Assembly: GCA_963513935.1 (NCBI GenBank)
Contig: OY740767.1
Span: forward strand, 77,917,360-77,981,359
DNA: 64,000 nucleotides
Reading direction: 5' to 3'
Source: Aphrophora alni
Taxonomy: Eukaryota > Arthropoda > Insecta > Hemiptera > Aphrophoridae
The notes beneath the pieces are model-generated. The model saw nothing but the letters and a program-made list of their open reading frames with translations. It did no database searches and had not been told where the DNA came from. Position 1 is the first letter of the stretch. Every line of letters starts with the position of its first letter. The translations under genes and the position numbers were made by a program. Below, in pieces: positions 1 to 11,979 of this stretch.

Positions 1-359
1 GTGTTCCCGTTAATATCTTCAACATTTTAGCGCAGATGCCTGAATGGAAAAGCCATTTAACAGTAATTAAAACAAGAATAAAACACTGAATATTTTGCAA
101 ATTTTTGAAACATTTAAATTCTGCGAGCAAAACTAAAATTTGGACTCGTCAAAGAATCCAGATCATGAGAATTTTTTAATAAATTTTGAACTAATAGTAC
201 AGCATAAAATAATTTCGCTGAACACTCGAAGGTAGGAAGGTAAGAATATTGAAGACGATAATAGTATAAGTATATAAATATGTTGATATAAATATGTTTT
301 TCTTTTATAGAGGATACTATATTCATATAATATAATATAAGTCAAAAAGCAATTCTTAC
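1..359 (-). other. Start of receptor intron 2
   Basis: Downstream of the exon 2 donor (359) the sequence is AT-rich, with no acceptor-plus-open-frame that continues the receptor. The next exon is not in this stretch. Confidence 0.6.
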
Positions 360-567
360 AATACACACGACGTACAAGAGTGCACAAATCCATATTGAAA
401 GAATAATTTTAAGCGTTCGAGGTATACTGAATGTAGACTGTGCGATGAATGGATGACATACAGCAATGTAACGGTCCACAGAGATAGCTAATATTATCAG
501 AATTGATGCTACATAGAATGTACGACGAATATAGTCATTTAACTGTACCACTACAATTCCTTCCCAT
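360..567 (-). CDS. Neuropeptide GPCR (pyrokinin/CAPA-like), coding exon 2: TM3 to TM4
   Basis: This is the second coding exon of the receptor that begins at 4015. The acceptor is a pyrimidine-rich tract ending in TTTTCAG just above 567, and the donor GTAAGA starts at 359. The exon completes a split Arg codon and adds 69 residues (90-158), ending in phase 0. It holds the extracellular loop 1 Trp (W90), TM3, an intact DRY motif (120-122) followed by IAVCHPF, a short second intracellular loop, and TM4 with its conserved Trp (W148). The DRYIAVCHPF stretch and the Arg-containing loop after it are typical of insect pyrokinin/CAPA and vertebrate neuromedin U receptors. Oddities: the TM3 Cys that normally makes the loop 2 disulfide (25 residues before the DRY Arg) is Val96. 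The TM2 Asp to DRY Arg spacing is 47 residues, against 52 in beta2-adrenergic receptor. The remaining exons lie beyond the left edge or have been moved (see 26265). Family assignment is by motif recognition, not by search. Confidence 0.83.
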
Positions 568-3500
568 CTGAAAAGAAACAAAGAGAATAAGTGAAACAGA
601 AACACTACTTCAAGAATAATTAGTTTATGAAATTTTCTCCCAAATATTTTCTAAACTTTAATTGATATTTGATTATTTATGTATGTGTCTGTATTGAAAA
701 GTTCCAAAACCTAAGTGACGAGTTTATCTTTAATCTTGAGTATTTCATTTCTAGCTAAATTACATGAAATCATTTCTTTTATTCAAATCATTAATGTTTC
801 TTTTCTTAACAAAAATAATACCTAATCTCTCTAAAGACGAATTTTCTATTTTAATTATAGGCTACAGACGCAAAGAAAGCAAAGTAGTCTCAAAGCACCT
901 ACTGCTAGAGACCAATAAACTAAAGATTAATTAAGTGACAGTACTTTTATTTGTTTTTTTACTGGCAGTGTTTATATTTTATATCCTTATCTATTACTTA
1001 ATATAATAAATTATTTTAATTTCTTATTAAAATTTGTCCTACTTTAGTTTCATTTAATAATACATAACAACTCTTCTTTAAGACATTTTCTTCTCTGTTT
1101 TTAGGTTCTTCATCAAACTCTTTAATAATAATTCTAATTATTTATCTACAGTCACTATGAATTGTTTCCTCTTTTCTGTGCCAAAGTCATTGAAATAGCA
1201 AAATAAGTAAACGCCGTTATTTTAAATAACAAATGTTTAAAAATGTTGTTTTGCTCTGTAATTGTTTTAACTATATTTATAACGCGATATGGTTATCAAT
1301 TAAAATTATTTAAAATATTCAGCTAATAATGAAAAAAAATTTATAGTAGAATTCATAAGAAATCTAATAATACCCAATCGCTTAAAAACACAATAATCAC
1401 AATTTACTAATAATAATCAATTTACAATAATCCGCTCACCGTAACGACATACTGCCCAAGATGAACAAGTTACTACCCCCCATTCTATGCATGTACAACT
1501 TAAAACATTTAATTACCTCACATTTTATTATTAATATTGTATCATTTGGTACAGTATGGTTATGAAAAATTGAAAAATGTTGGATCATTAAATAATTAAA
1601 CAAATTTAATTTTAATAATTTTGTACAAATATGAATTGTCATTTGCTGTCACAGTAATGTAATTTTAAAAACTTGGTAAATACATTTACTTCAAAAAATC
1701 ATGCCTTTTAGGTAATATTTGTCATATAGTATAATATTGAATAGGAACCGGTTTCGTAGGATTTAGAGTATTAGTGTTAAAACCAACACATTATTTTTTA
1801 CTGGTAATTCTACCTAAAAACCGGTAATTCTACCGCTTGAGATCATTCAACTTCGACTTCTTTTCGGTTTCAGATAAAGGTTCCAATATGTCGGCAAATA
1901 CCAACAATATATTTACGCTATACGCATATTTTTACACCACATTTGTAACTTTTAAAGTTAAATGAAAAATATAAATTCAGTCTCAGTCAGTTTACTACTG
2001 TGGACTAAATTTTACTTGCATTTCGTGGAATCGAACAAAGTTTGTCAGATTTGTAATGGAATATTAGCCATTTTGAAATCGCCTTCTCAAAATAGTTTAT
2101 TTTAAAACTGTATAATAACTTTTTCTCCCAGTCTTTTTTTTCTTTTAGATGTGATTTTTGAGTGTAAGGCGAGTACGAACGATTGTTAAAAAAAAATAGT
2201 ATAAAAGAGAAACTTAAAGTCCTTAGATATTGTAGCGGAACGACAAGACCCTCATATGCACATAACACACTACCCATTAAAGGAAATCTCAGCATCTAGT
2301 CAGTTGGAGCTATAATTTGGACCGTTCTACTTTTGACTACCAGCAGTTACATATCTCTCTAGACTTAGTTCGCGCTGTGCGTTATGGGTTATAACTTTGG
2401 CTAAAACACAAGCGAATTGGACGCTTGCGACAGTCATGATTTTTATTTTTCAATATTTACACTTTTTCAAATGAGGGGTCGTAGGTTTTCTTCTCTGATA
2501 ATTTAAATTCAAATAATTCTAAAGATATGTTAAAACGATTTTCAATTTTTTTTTAACATTATTTTCATGACAAGTCATGATCTGATTTAAACAGTTTTGG
2601 TCTTCATTTTACACCTAAAATCACGATTGCCATTTGTATTAAATTAAATTTTTTTTTTTTTTTAATTTGGATAGATGTGTTTGTGAAACTAAATAGTATC
2701 TATAAGGAAATGGATATTGTAAATCAAAAGAAAGGATGTAGTTATCAGTTGGTGTTTTTATGTTATTGCTGTCAAAATATTAGTATTATTAAAGGAATAG
2801 ATTTTTAAATATAGGAAATAAAGATTTTATTTTCGTTAATGAAGAAATAGTGATTTTTTACAAAGTATTGGGTTTAAAGATTGTTTAGTTAAAGAAGAAA
2901 TAGTGAGTTTTATTTTAATGGAAAAGATAGTATGTTTAAATCAAAATCATTGGTGGTTGGAGAATTGAAATATATATATATATATTTAAGAAATATTTAT
3001 TGGCTATTGATGAATAAAAGATGTATGGTATTTGAATTAAGGTAGAAGTTTTAATGAGGTTTTTGTAAGATGAGGTTATATTCGATGATATATTAGTTAT
3101 TATGCAACGATTATTGTTTTTTTTATGACAAAAATGCTTTTATGGCAGGATTAATGTTTTTTACAACGAATTTTTTGATGGTTAGTGTTTTTTCAACAAG
3201 ATTATACGACGATTTTTTAAAATATTTTTTATAAGGAAACTGAAAGTGTGATTCTGAGATAAAAATACTATGTTCGTATAGGCTACAAGTTACAATTTTT
3301 ATTTCCTAAATAATTTTTCTCAAAATAAAGCAATAAAATTTTTAACTTTGTTATTTACCATAAGTAATCAATATAATTTAAAATTCTAAGCGCCCACAAT
3401 TTGTAATTTACGTTTAAATTAGTACTGTGTACTAAGTTTGTTTTTGTTTTTTTATCTTCAATTATTTATTTTTTTTATAAAATTGGGTTATAACAAATTA

Positions 3501-3749
3501 GTTTTTATTTTGAAGTAAATAAAAGTTGACGATGAAAATAAGTAAATGATGGTTAAAGAAATGCTTGTAATTAATAAAATGTTTATAAGAGAAATAAATA
3601 AAAATCTAGTTGGTATAACAATGAACAGTATAATTAATAAATTAAGTGTCTGAACTAACATTTTTTTTTTTTTAATTGAAATTAAATTAAAAAATAGTAG
3701 GAGTAATTACGTAAATAAATGTTTGAATTACATAAATAATAGTTCTTAC
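568..3749 (-). other. Intron 1 of the receptor gene
   Basis: This 3,182 bp phase-2 intron has GT-AG ends on the minus strand. It is AT-rich, with T-runs at about 2648-2664 and 3660-3673 and a short (TA)n near 2970. From about 2640 to 3240 the plus strand is nearly devoid of C (see findings). I see no exon or mobile-element protein remains inside. Confidence 0.8.
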
Positions 3750-4015
3750 CTGTCGAATGTAAATGTATCGTAGTAGTTCAGCAGAGTCACAATATCACAG
3801 ATGGATAGACTTAACAGGTAACAATTCATGGAAGTATGCATGTGAGTGTTTAAAATGATTAAAACGCATATCAGAAGATTTCCAACAATCCCAAAAATAA
3901 ATAGAAAAATCACAATAAGACTTTTCAAAAGTATATTGTTTGGATTAAAATCACATTCTTCTTCCTTGTTAAGTTTTCCAAAATCAGTGATGTTGACGAT
4001 TGGATAATTTGTCAT
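3750..4015 (-). CDS. Neuropeptide GPCR (pyrokinin/CAPA-like), coding exon 1: N-terminus, TM1, TM2
   Basis: This is the first coding exon, read from ATG at 4015 to the donor at 3749 (GACAG then GTAAG). It encodes 88 residues plus two bases of a split Arg codon. The extracellular N-terminus is short (about 30 residues) with one N-glycosylation sequon (N8-I-T) and an acidic patch. TM1 (about 31-53) has the class A GN pair (N46). The loop THMHTSMNCY leads into TM2 (about 64-82) with the conserved Asp74 (LSICD). The MHT-x-x-N-x-YL-x-SL pattern is characteristic of pyrokinin, CAPA and neuromedin U type receptors, which are plasma-membrane peptide receptors that signal through G proteins. Joined in phase to 360-567 it gives 158 residues. 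The start is the first ATG in this frame, and a short out-of-frame ATG lies 13 bases upstream. A possible acceptor (TTGATAG) about 20 bases upstream of the ATG suggests a 5' UTR intron. TM2 lacks the Pro often found in the family. Confidence 0.85.
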
Positions 4016-5495
4016 TATAAACTTTCATAACCACCTATCAATTAAGAAAATTATATCAAATGCATTGTTTGTTAAGTTATGTATATATTAAAACACACGC
4101 ACACACACACGTGCGCGCGCCACACACTCAGTGACGGAGAAAAATACCACCCCGCACAATCAGTGATTGTACCGTGAACAAAATCGACGACTTATGCACC
4201 AGCGCTTGGTTACAGAAGGAAAATGTGTTTTCAGGATTTTACATCTCAAGAATGGGATGCTGGAAAATTTTCAATTAGTAAAGAAATAAAAAGTGACACA
4301 AAAATATTCCCAAATTAGAATCCAGTACTTCGTTATGTAAATAGATGTTTAGTATAGAAATATTAGTAAAATAACGTAAAAAAATAATCCAAGTTCAAAA
4401 ATGAAAAATGTTAAAATTAGATCATGTTTTTATGGAATTCTCTAAACGTAGATAAAATAAAAAGAAAGTGTATAAAGAAGGTTCTTGTAAAAACTCATAT
4501 TTTTAAAGTTATTAACAAATAAAATTTAGTAGAAATTTAAATATAATAAAATGATAAAAATGTGATTTAATTGTATTTATCAATTGTATAATATGGTTAA
4601 GGATATAGTATTCAAATTTCAATGGTTTTTTTTTAGTTATATTCTGGTAAAAAGGCATATATGTAATAAAGTACAAAATCGCGGAAATAAGTATAGGGGG
4701 GGGGGATTGTAATAAATAAAGATAAAATGATTGTTTTATGATGCCACAATAAAATAGTACCAGTATTTTTTTTAAAAAATACAGTATAATAAATAAATAT
4801 ATCATTGCATAGTTTTCACATAATTATAAGCTGAATATTTAATTGTTAAATAAATCAAATTAGGGGGGGGAATGATCTAGTTTTATTTTCCCTAGTTTTA
4901 GAAATAGTGTAATATATTTACGTAAAATAAAACAGTGTTAAATCAAAAGTTTTAAAGTAGCAGATCGAATTATGTCGAAATCTGCGAACACGTCACATAA
5001 ACTCAACCACATCAAATAGTGCTCTATTGTAAAAGTTAAAATTGTTTCTGAGAACACGTTACAAAGACGATACGATCCCGAGATAGGGGTCACTATGAAT
5101 TAATTCATAAATTAACGTTATTTTTTAAATAAATAGAGCTAAGCCAAGTGGCAAACAATTATTGCAAAAAGCATTATTTCATTTTCATATATTAATATTG
5201 AATAAGAAAATGTGTTGAAATTTGGAGAGAGTTGTGTACGTTTGCAGAGCCTGAAGCTGATCTCGCCCAGGAAAACTCAATAACCGTTAGCACAATGAGC
5301 AGGAGGTGTATGGAGTATATATAATTACTGATTTTGTGAATTGCTATTGAAATAAGGTTGCGTCTAGAGTATAAGAAAAGAAAAGTTGTTTTAAGAGTTG
5401 AACGGAAGTCTAGGTTTGGTCAGTGTAGATTGCTGGGGTGAGGTGGAAAGGTCCTTAGTGATGAGCGTCCGCGTAGTAGGGTACGTCCGTCTCAA
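4016..5495. other. Upstream of the receptor; no gene seen
   Basis: AT-rich DNA that would contain the receptor promoter and any 5' UTR exon. A CA/CG-rich purine-pyrimidine alternating tract lies at about 4092-4127, including GTGCGCGCGC. Pure G runs lie at 4696-4705 and 4863-4870. I cannot point to a TATA box or transcription start with confidence. Confidence 0.5.
4092..4127. repeat. Short CA/CG alternating tract
   Basis: Alternating purine-pyrimidine DNA, (CA)n passing into GTGCGCGCGC, about 80-110 bp upstream of the receptor start codon. Such tracts can adopt left-handed DNA. A regulatory role is only a guess. Confidence 0.6.
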
Positions 5496-5502
5496 AACAC
5501 AC

Positions 5503-5551
<49 letters not shown>

Positions 5552-5570
5552 ACAACACAACACACGCGAG
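5496..5570. repeat. (CA)n microsatellite with CATA interruptions
   Basis: An interrupted (CA)n tract with CATACATA near its left end and CACAACACAACACA at the right. Its left border is CGTCCGTCTCAAAAC. The complementary GAGACGG also borders the long (GT)n at 62505-62790. Apparent open frames across the tract are repeat artefacts. Confidence 0.9.
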
Positions 5571-7686
5571 CACGTGGAAGTATGTATGTCCGCAGTGGGC
5601 ATATGTCCACATATCCTCATAAACACATAAAATTGGGTCACATAAAATAAACTCGGTCAAATTGAGTAATCCTAGATTCACTCCAACTTCGTAACCTAAC
5701 TTAGTAGGAGTGTGCCTGAAAGCAAGAAACCACTCAGCAGATGGTTAGGTTGGTTTACGTTAGGATAAGTTCCATCACAAAAAGATGTAGACATTTGCTA
5801 TAAAACGAAATGTTGACCGAAGTGAAAAGGAGGACAAAAGAAATGCTCCCATGATATAAGTAGGCAATTCAGGTATCAACTATATTTTAATAACATAATA
5901 GTGCTAAGTTGGATAGTATAGGATTATTTCAGATTATCAGCATACCGACAAGTCATTTTCTAAAAGAAATAAAGAAAGAAAGGCAATTCACAATCTGGCA
6001 AAGTACATATATTCAGGAATAAAATGGACGGCGGAAACATAGTACATCCAGATCTATACATAATTATTATTTATAAAGAGTATTCGGGATCAAAAGCACA
6101 AACAATGTTTACAACGCAGGAATGTGCGAAGTAATTCACCTCGTAAATATAAAAAATAAAAAACCGCTACCAAATAAAAAACTCACTCTGATGCAATAAT
6201 TTATTAAAAGAAGGGATAACCTGGTGTGTGGTGACAAGATGACTAGAAGCGAATTTAACCCGGTGCTCAATAAAGTAGAAGAATTGTAAGAGTTCTAAAT
6301 TTTCACCGGTTTAAAAACGGTTTATTTCCGGTAAAACGGTAGGCTATATGTTCCGGTTTCACATATTTATTTACGGAACGAACATACACTATGTTATTTC
6401 GATTTGGCAAAGAAACATTTTGTGAATACGTCGTAAGAATTTTGGTATTATAAACATTATTAACTTAAATAAGGAAGAAAGAAATTAGCATTTGTTTTCA
6501 ACCGAATAAACGATGAGTTATCAAGCTATGAGTCCTGCATCAATTAGGCCTATCTTAGAGTTGTTCTTAAGAGGAGATAATAGACTGGATTATTATAGCT
6601 AGTCTGCGCATAAATATTGTCTATAAAACATAGACAAGCAGTGGAGAGTGTCTATTAGTAAAACAGAATTCACACGAGACGTACCGACGCTGAACGCAGC
6701 CATTTTCAACTTCAATCAGTAATGCAGTAGTGAAATATATATTGTTCTACTATGCTTAAACGCTAAGTTATTACAAATCTGTTATACGTTTATTGTGCTT
6801 CACCAAATCGAAGACAGAATATTTTTTATTAAAATATTTTTTTTAATGCACAATTAATTATTGGAGCTTAAGCTTCTTATGTAAACCACCTTGTTTTACT
6901 TGCTTGTTTTAAATAAATATTATTACAGTGTGTATGTTACTCTGCTAATCTAATGACGTATAATATAATGTATGTAATAATATTTCCAGTGCATGATAAC
7001 CTTTGTTTGGTTGGCGCTTGAATATATGTGTTGTGACCTATTGTTTATGGACGAATTAATGGTAAGAAAATCTTCGTGGAGAAGTAATAAATTTTGCAAA
7101 CGGTTGACCTTAGAATCTTTCATACTCATATCAAAATATATGTTGTCACTATAGTGTATAATATACTGCCTCCTACTCATTTCTCTGAATTTGTTCATCC
7201 ATCTACTTTATTCGGGAATAATTAGACCACTTAGCGAAAATCGTACATGCAGTTAACCTCATAACCATTCCTGATCTAAGCAGAGGTTACACTGTGACTA
7301 CTGCGGATTTAATCGATATGTAACATAATACGTAATTCTAAAACATTAACCGAATCTGCTATTTCAAATTAGCGCAAAATTTTTCAAAATCAATATAATT
7401 TTGAATGTAAACTTAGATTCAATCTCTCTTTAGCCATGAGTTCAATCAGAACTATGTACAGAAGCCGATTTTTGTCTCACAACATTATAAAAGGATAACA
7501 GTAATAACAGCATATCCATTATACACGAAAATATGTTAATACATTCTATTCACATATACACATAGGCTACTCAACATATAATACATAAATTATAAATGTA
7601 TATTATATGTTTGTGTATATTCGTAAATAAGGGATATAAATAAAATTTCCGTTCGTGTGTAACGTATACATTCATAAATAATATAT
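5571..7686. other. Intergenic; no gene recognised
   Basis: Contains a purine-leaning stretch (about 5810-6290) and a cluster of CCGGT/ACCGG motifs at about 6305-6355. A short peptide-like frame near 6220-6289 (plus, reading NLVCGDKMTRSEFNP, ending in TAA) has coding-like composition, but I cannot assign it. Nothing else is supported. Confidence 0.4.
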
Positions 7687-7730
7687 GCATACATCGGTAT
7701 CGATGTATGCGCGCACGCACACCTACACAT

Positions 7731-7797
<67 letters not shown>
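7687..7797. repeat. 10 bp palindrome followed by (CA)n then (TA)n
   Basis: A perfect inverted repeat (arms 7687-7696 and 7701-7710, GCATACATCG and its complement around GTAT) is followed by a CG/CA-rich spacer, (AC)n at about 7729-7744 and an uninterrupted (AT)n at 7745-7797. Confidence 0.85.
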
Positions 7798-7799
<2 letters not shown>

Positions 7800-10700
7800 A
7801 ACACGAATTAATTTTAAATATTCACAAACTAATTCAAAATTATCGTATAATCTCAGCGTGATTACATATATCTTCTGATGGTTTAGTTTGTTGTTAAACA
7901 CGTTCACTGGATACACTACAAAGCTGACTAATGTACTAGAAAAATTATGTGAAGCATTCCTACAGTTAACAATAAAATTAACATACTAGAATATTAACGA
8001 TTTCTAGATTACGGTTTTGAACAATATATGTATGAGAAGGTTTGTTTGTAATATAATATATTCCAAGCTTATCGCTATTAGATAAGCTACCTCATTTTGT
8101 GCCATTTTAAATAACACTAGGTTATATTTGAAGTTTCACCAACTACATTATTTTGTTTGTTTAGAAATATAATTATTCATAATTAGCATGAATTTTGCTA
8201 CAGGCATGCGGAATATTCTTTTATTTTGTTATGAATTTTGCATATCCACTTTGACAGCAAGTAAATCATTCCAACTTCTATTCTTCTTTAAAACACAACC
8301 TTTTAATTTGCGATTATTTTAATGTAACAATAAGTTTAATATATAAATATTAACTTATTCATTTTTTTTATTTTAAATACAGTTTACTTTTAAATACATT
8401 TTGTTACAAGAATGAGGTACGTAGCAGAAATTCCTTTAACAGATCAGACATGACACTTTCTTGTGTTTGTATTTTAGTACAGTTAAAACTAACCTGACAA
8501 ACGAAAATTTGAAAATAATCAGAAAATGTTAGTAAATTTATGAAGAAAGGCACACTTAAACCCACTTATTAAACCCTTGATTACTATAGACAGTCAAACT
8601 ATTTATGGTTATATCAGACTTTATTTATTATATCAGACAGTTATTTATATATGACAGACCTTTATTATTATAACCAAAGATGTATCAAAAAGTTTGGAGC
8701 AAATGACGAAATCAAAAATTTTAGTTTATATGGTATTATTGCACATTTAAAATTATAATCATCACTGGACCCTTAAAATCAACACGTATTTCATTGTTAT
8801 CTTTAATTACATAAGTATCGTTAACCTGTGGAAACATAGATATTTGGTTTTCAAACTAAATCATAACTATAATACATCACTGCTGTGTAGGCTATCCCAT
8901 GTGACAATGCTAATACTTTGTCATCTATATATTCATTTTATTTTTTTACATTATCACTACTTTCTTAATTTTAATAAGTTCTTATAATAAACAATTAGAA
9001 AATAATTTATAGAACATGTTAACTTAATCTAATGGAAATTTTAAAATATTATTTGGCAACCTACTGGTATTGACATTCAAATATATCCGAGCTTTTATAA
9101 TACACCAACCACCTAGGGAAATAATTGCATCCATGACTTCAATTTTAATAATTTATACTAATATACTGACAGTATATTACACCAGCTGTTGGCTTATTTA
9201 TATACGTTTGTTTTGTAAATATTGCTGTTCTAATATTACCTACGAGTAATTCAGTTTTATATATTGATATTATTTAGTTGTATTGAAGGTACTCTATAGT
9301 TTAGGAGATATGTTGGTTGAATCTTATAATTAGAATATGTATTGTAATTTACGTTTATGATATCGTTTACGATTGTGATCAATATAATTGCCATCAATAT
9401 CTGAATTTGTGAATGATTTCCACTAAACATTGTAATATTTAACACAATTCAATAGTAAATCTTACATTATGTTTGATTATAGCGTCATATAAGATAGTGT
9501 AAACTACAATTAAGGATTGTTCGACGGTAACACCTCAAACAAGACAATTAAATAGTAATTAGTAAATCTTAATCTGATTGTATATGAAACTATTACATCT
9601 CTAAAATGCAACAGTAACCCAATAACTATCTTCTATAATATAAAATTTGATGGCAGTTGTTAAAGTAGAATATCTTATTGTTCTGAGGAATTTACATAAC
9701 TAAGAGTACACGAAACAAATTTTGCATTATTGTTGGCTATAATATTTATTAGGTTATGTAATTTGAACATTCCATTTCCGCCTATAGTAAATCTTAATAA
9801 ATTACCAGTAATTTACAAGCACAGCAAGTATGGAGGTTGGCATGAAAAACACGCTGGGGTCTCCCCTAGTTTAACTTATATTTGCTTTAACTTAATTTTA
9901 TCACTTACACTGAAGAAAATGTAATACATCCATACAAGACACACACAATAACATACTGACACCTTTGTTAATCGATGGGTTATAAGTTCTTGATGTAGGT
10001 CAAGCCTAGTTTAAATACTGATGTTACTGAGCTCTTTAAAATTAATTTTAAAACTGTCACTTTACCTGGCTGGTTGATAGGACATTGTACTTTTCCCTAT
10101 TTATCATACTTTAAAAGTTTTAGTTTGTTTAGGATACCATAAAAACATGAATCGAACTCAATTGCGTACTGGAGATGAGGTAACTAAGCAACTGATGCCT
10201 ATAAGTTTATGCAAGACATTTCATTTAGATGAAACTAACCAAGCAACTTTACTTAAATTAGAATTGAGGTGTAGGGAAAACAGTACTTTGATAATCCCTC
10301 CCCCTCCTTTTATAAATTTACAACTGAAAACGGCTTATTGAACATATAATACTTATTTAATATAATAATGTAGATCTTAATTCTTGTCAAACCCACTCGA
10401 TATGTCACTAACTGTTTTAATAAGACACTAATTTCTTCAGGTGTTTAGTTTATATTTATAAATATTTAGTTACTTAGGCTTTCGGCTGTAAGTTCGTTGG
10501 CTTTGATAATCTGTACAGATCGTCAAGCTGTAAATTGTATATTAGTAAGAAACATGTAGTCCTAGAGATAAGAAAGAAAGACATAAAATCATATTCAAGC
10601 TGCCTCCTTGGTTTATTTATTTTCAAAGAAGCCAAGGTGTCCATCTTTTGATGCACAATTTAAAACGCTGTCAAATGGAAACTTGTACTTCAATCAAGTG

Positions 10701-11031
10701 AATTAATGTTTGTGAAACATTTTCTTTTATTGATAAAATTTAAAGCCATTTTGAATCTAATTTTAATTGTTAGCGATTTTATAAAATAATTCGTAAAATA
10801 GAGTACAAATGACACGTTTTAATATAATCTAACCAAAACTGCTATCTATAAAAATGAGTAGCAAATCATCTGTCTTGTACATATTTTCTCTACAAATATA
10901 TGATAGCATATTTCACTTATTTGAATTCAAAACCAGAAATTATTTGAGAAATATTAATAACTATTATGTAATTTATATTGTGTGTTTTAAAAATAATAAT
11001 AACACACATTTTATAAAGTTGACTGACAAAC
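7798..11031. other. Long AT-rich intergenic stretch; no gene supported
   Basis: Short open frames occur (for example plus 10147-10341 and minus 10474-10656) but none shows a recognisable domain, convincing splice borders or coding-like composition over its length. Confidence 0.4.
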
Positions 11032-11228
11032 CTTTTTTTTTCGTCACTTCTGTATTTAGCTTGAGTTGTTTTAACTGCTCAGTTATAGCTTTAGGTCTTG
11101 GATCTCTTCTAGGTTTTTTTATTTTTAGTCCACAAAGTGGTGGTAAGCTGGTCTTTACGATTTCCCTTTTTCACATTCTAGGTTTATCACGTGATAACGG
11201 TAGTTGTTTTATATTTTCGAAACTTCGT
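11032..11228 (-). pseudogene. Exon-like fragment of an unrecognised Lys/Arg-rich protein
   Basis: On the minus strand a frame reads through about 65 codons with strongly protein-like content: a basic segment with KKPRRDPRPK, then AITEQLKQLKLNTEV, ending in a Lys run. Possible borders are an AG (TAACAG) before 11228 and a donor AAG/GTTTGT at 11032/11031. One in-frame TGA (11171-11173) lies after DKPRM, so as read the exon is broken: a pseudogene, a sequencing error, or an exon that starts downstream of the stop. The polypyrimidine tract at the proposed acceptor is poor. The composition, rich in Lys, Arg, Pro and Gln, stands out from the AT-rich surroundings. I do not recognise the family and propose no function. 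The 140-codon open frame on the opposite strand is a shadow of this one. Confidence 0.3.
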
Positions 11229-11440
11229 CTGTTACTTTTTATATACACATATATGATAACAAACGTTCGAGATTAAACGTATTATTAATATGAACAACCC
11301 ATTATCGTAAAATAACTTTAAAATGAGAATTTTCGAACTAACTGAAATATTTACATCACTATACATGCTTGTCCTTATGATATGAAGTAATGAATTTGTA
11401 TTTTATTTTAAATAATTTTGAAAATACAGATCACTAATAA

Positions 11441-11501
<61 letters not shown>

Positions 11502-11979
11502 ATTTAATATTAATAAACTCCAAAATATTATCTGAATACAATTTCCCAATAATAATATAAATTAATTACGCCCATATCAATGAGTTTGTAGTTGTTGTTA
11601 TACTATTACAATTTTTCAACTGTCGGTGCATAAACATAAGAGAAAATATCCTATTCTCGTTTTTATTTCTACTGAGTTCTATGAAAGCTATTTGAAATTA
11701 ATTAACTCATTTCAGAGCAGGTAGAATGGATAGAATGCAATTAACGTAGGTATCAAATCAATGTTCGATTTGATTCTGTTGCTGAACACTGGGATATTGG
11801 CTCGCACAAGTAATGTGATTCATACAGTACAAATATAAGGAAGTAAATTTAAATTCAAAATCTATACATTGCTAAATAACATTAAATAATATGAGTTACA
11901 GTTTAGTTATTGTAGCTCATGTATCACTGAGTATGAAACCAAATGAAACAAATCCAACTGTCAACAATTTAAGTTCAAG
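11229..11979. other. Intergenic with a (TA)n tract
   Basis: AT-rich. (TA)n occupies about 11445-11487 and, after a TTTA interruption, 11490-11503. No gene seen. Confidence 0.6.

Noticed and set aside
4512..4805. 97-codon minus-strand hydrophobic frame
   Set aside because: Ile/Tyr/Phe/Leu-rich noise from AT-rich DNA, with no GPCR or other membrane-protein motifs.
10854..11276. 140-codon plus-strand frame
   Set aside because: Composition is Phe/Leu/Ser-rich noise. It is the shadow of the minus-strand exon-like frame at 11032-11228.
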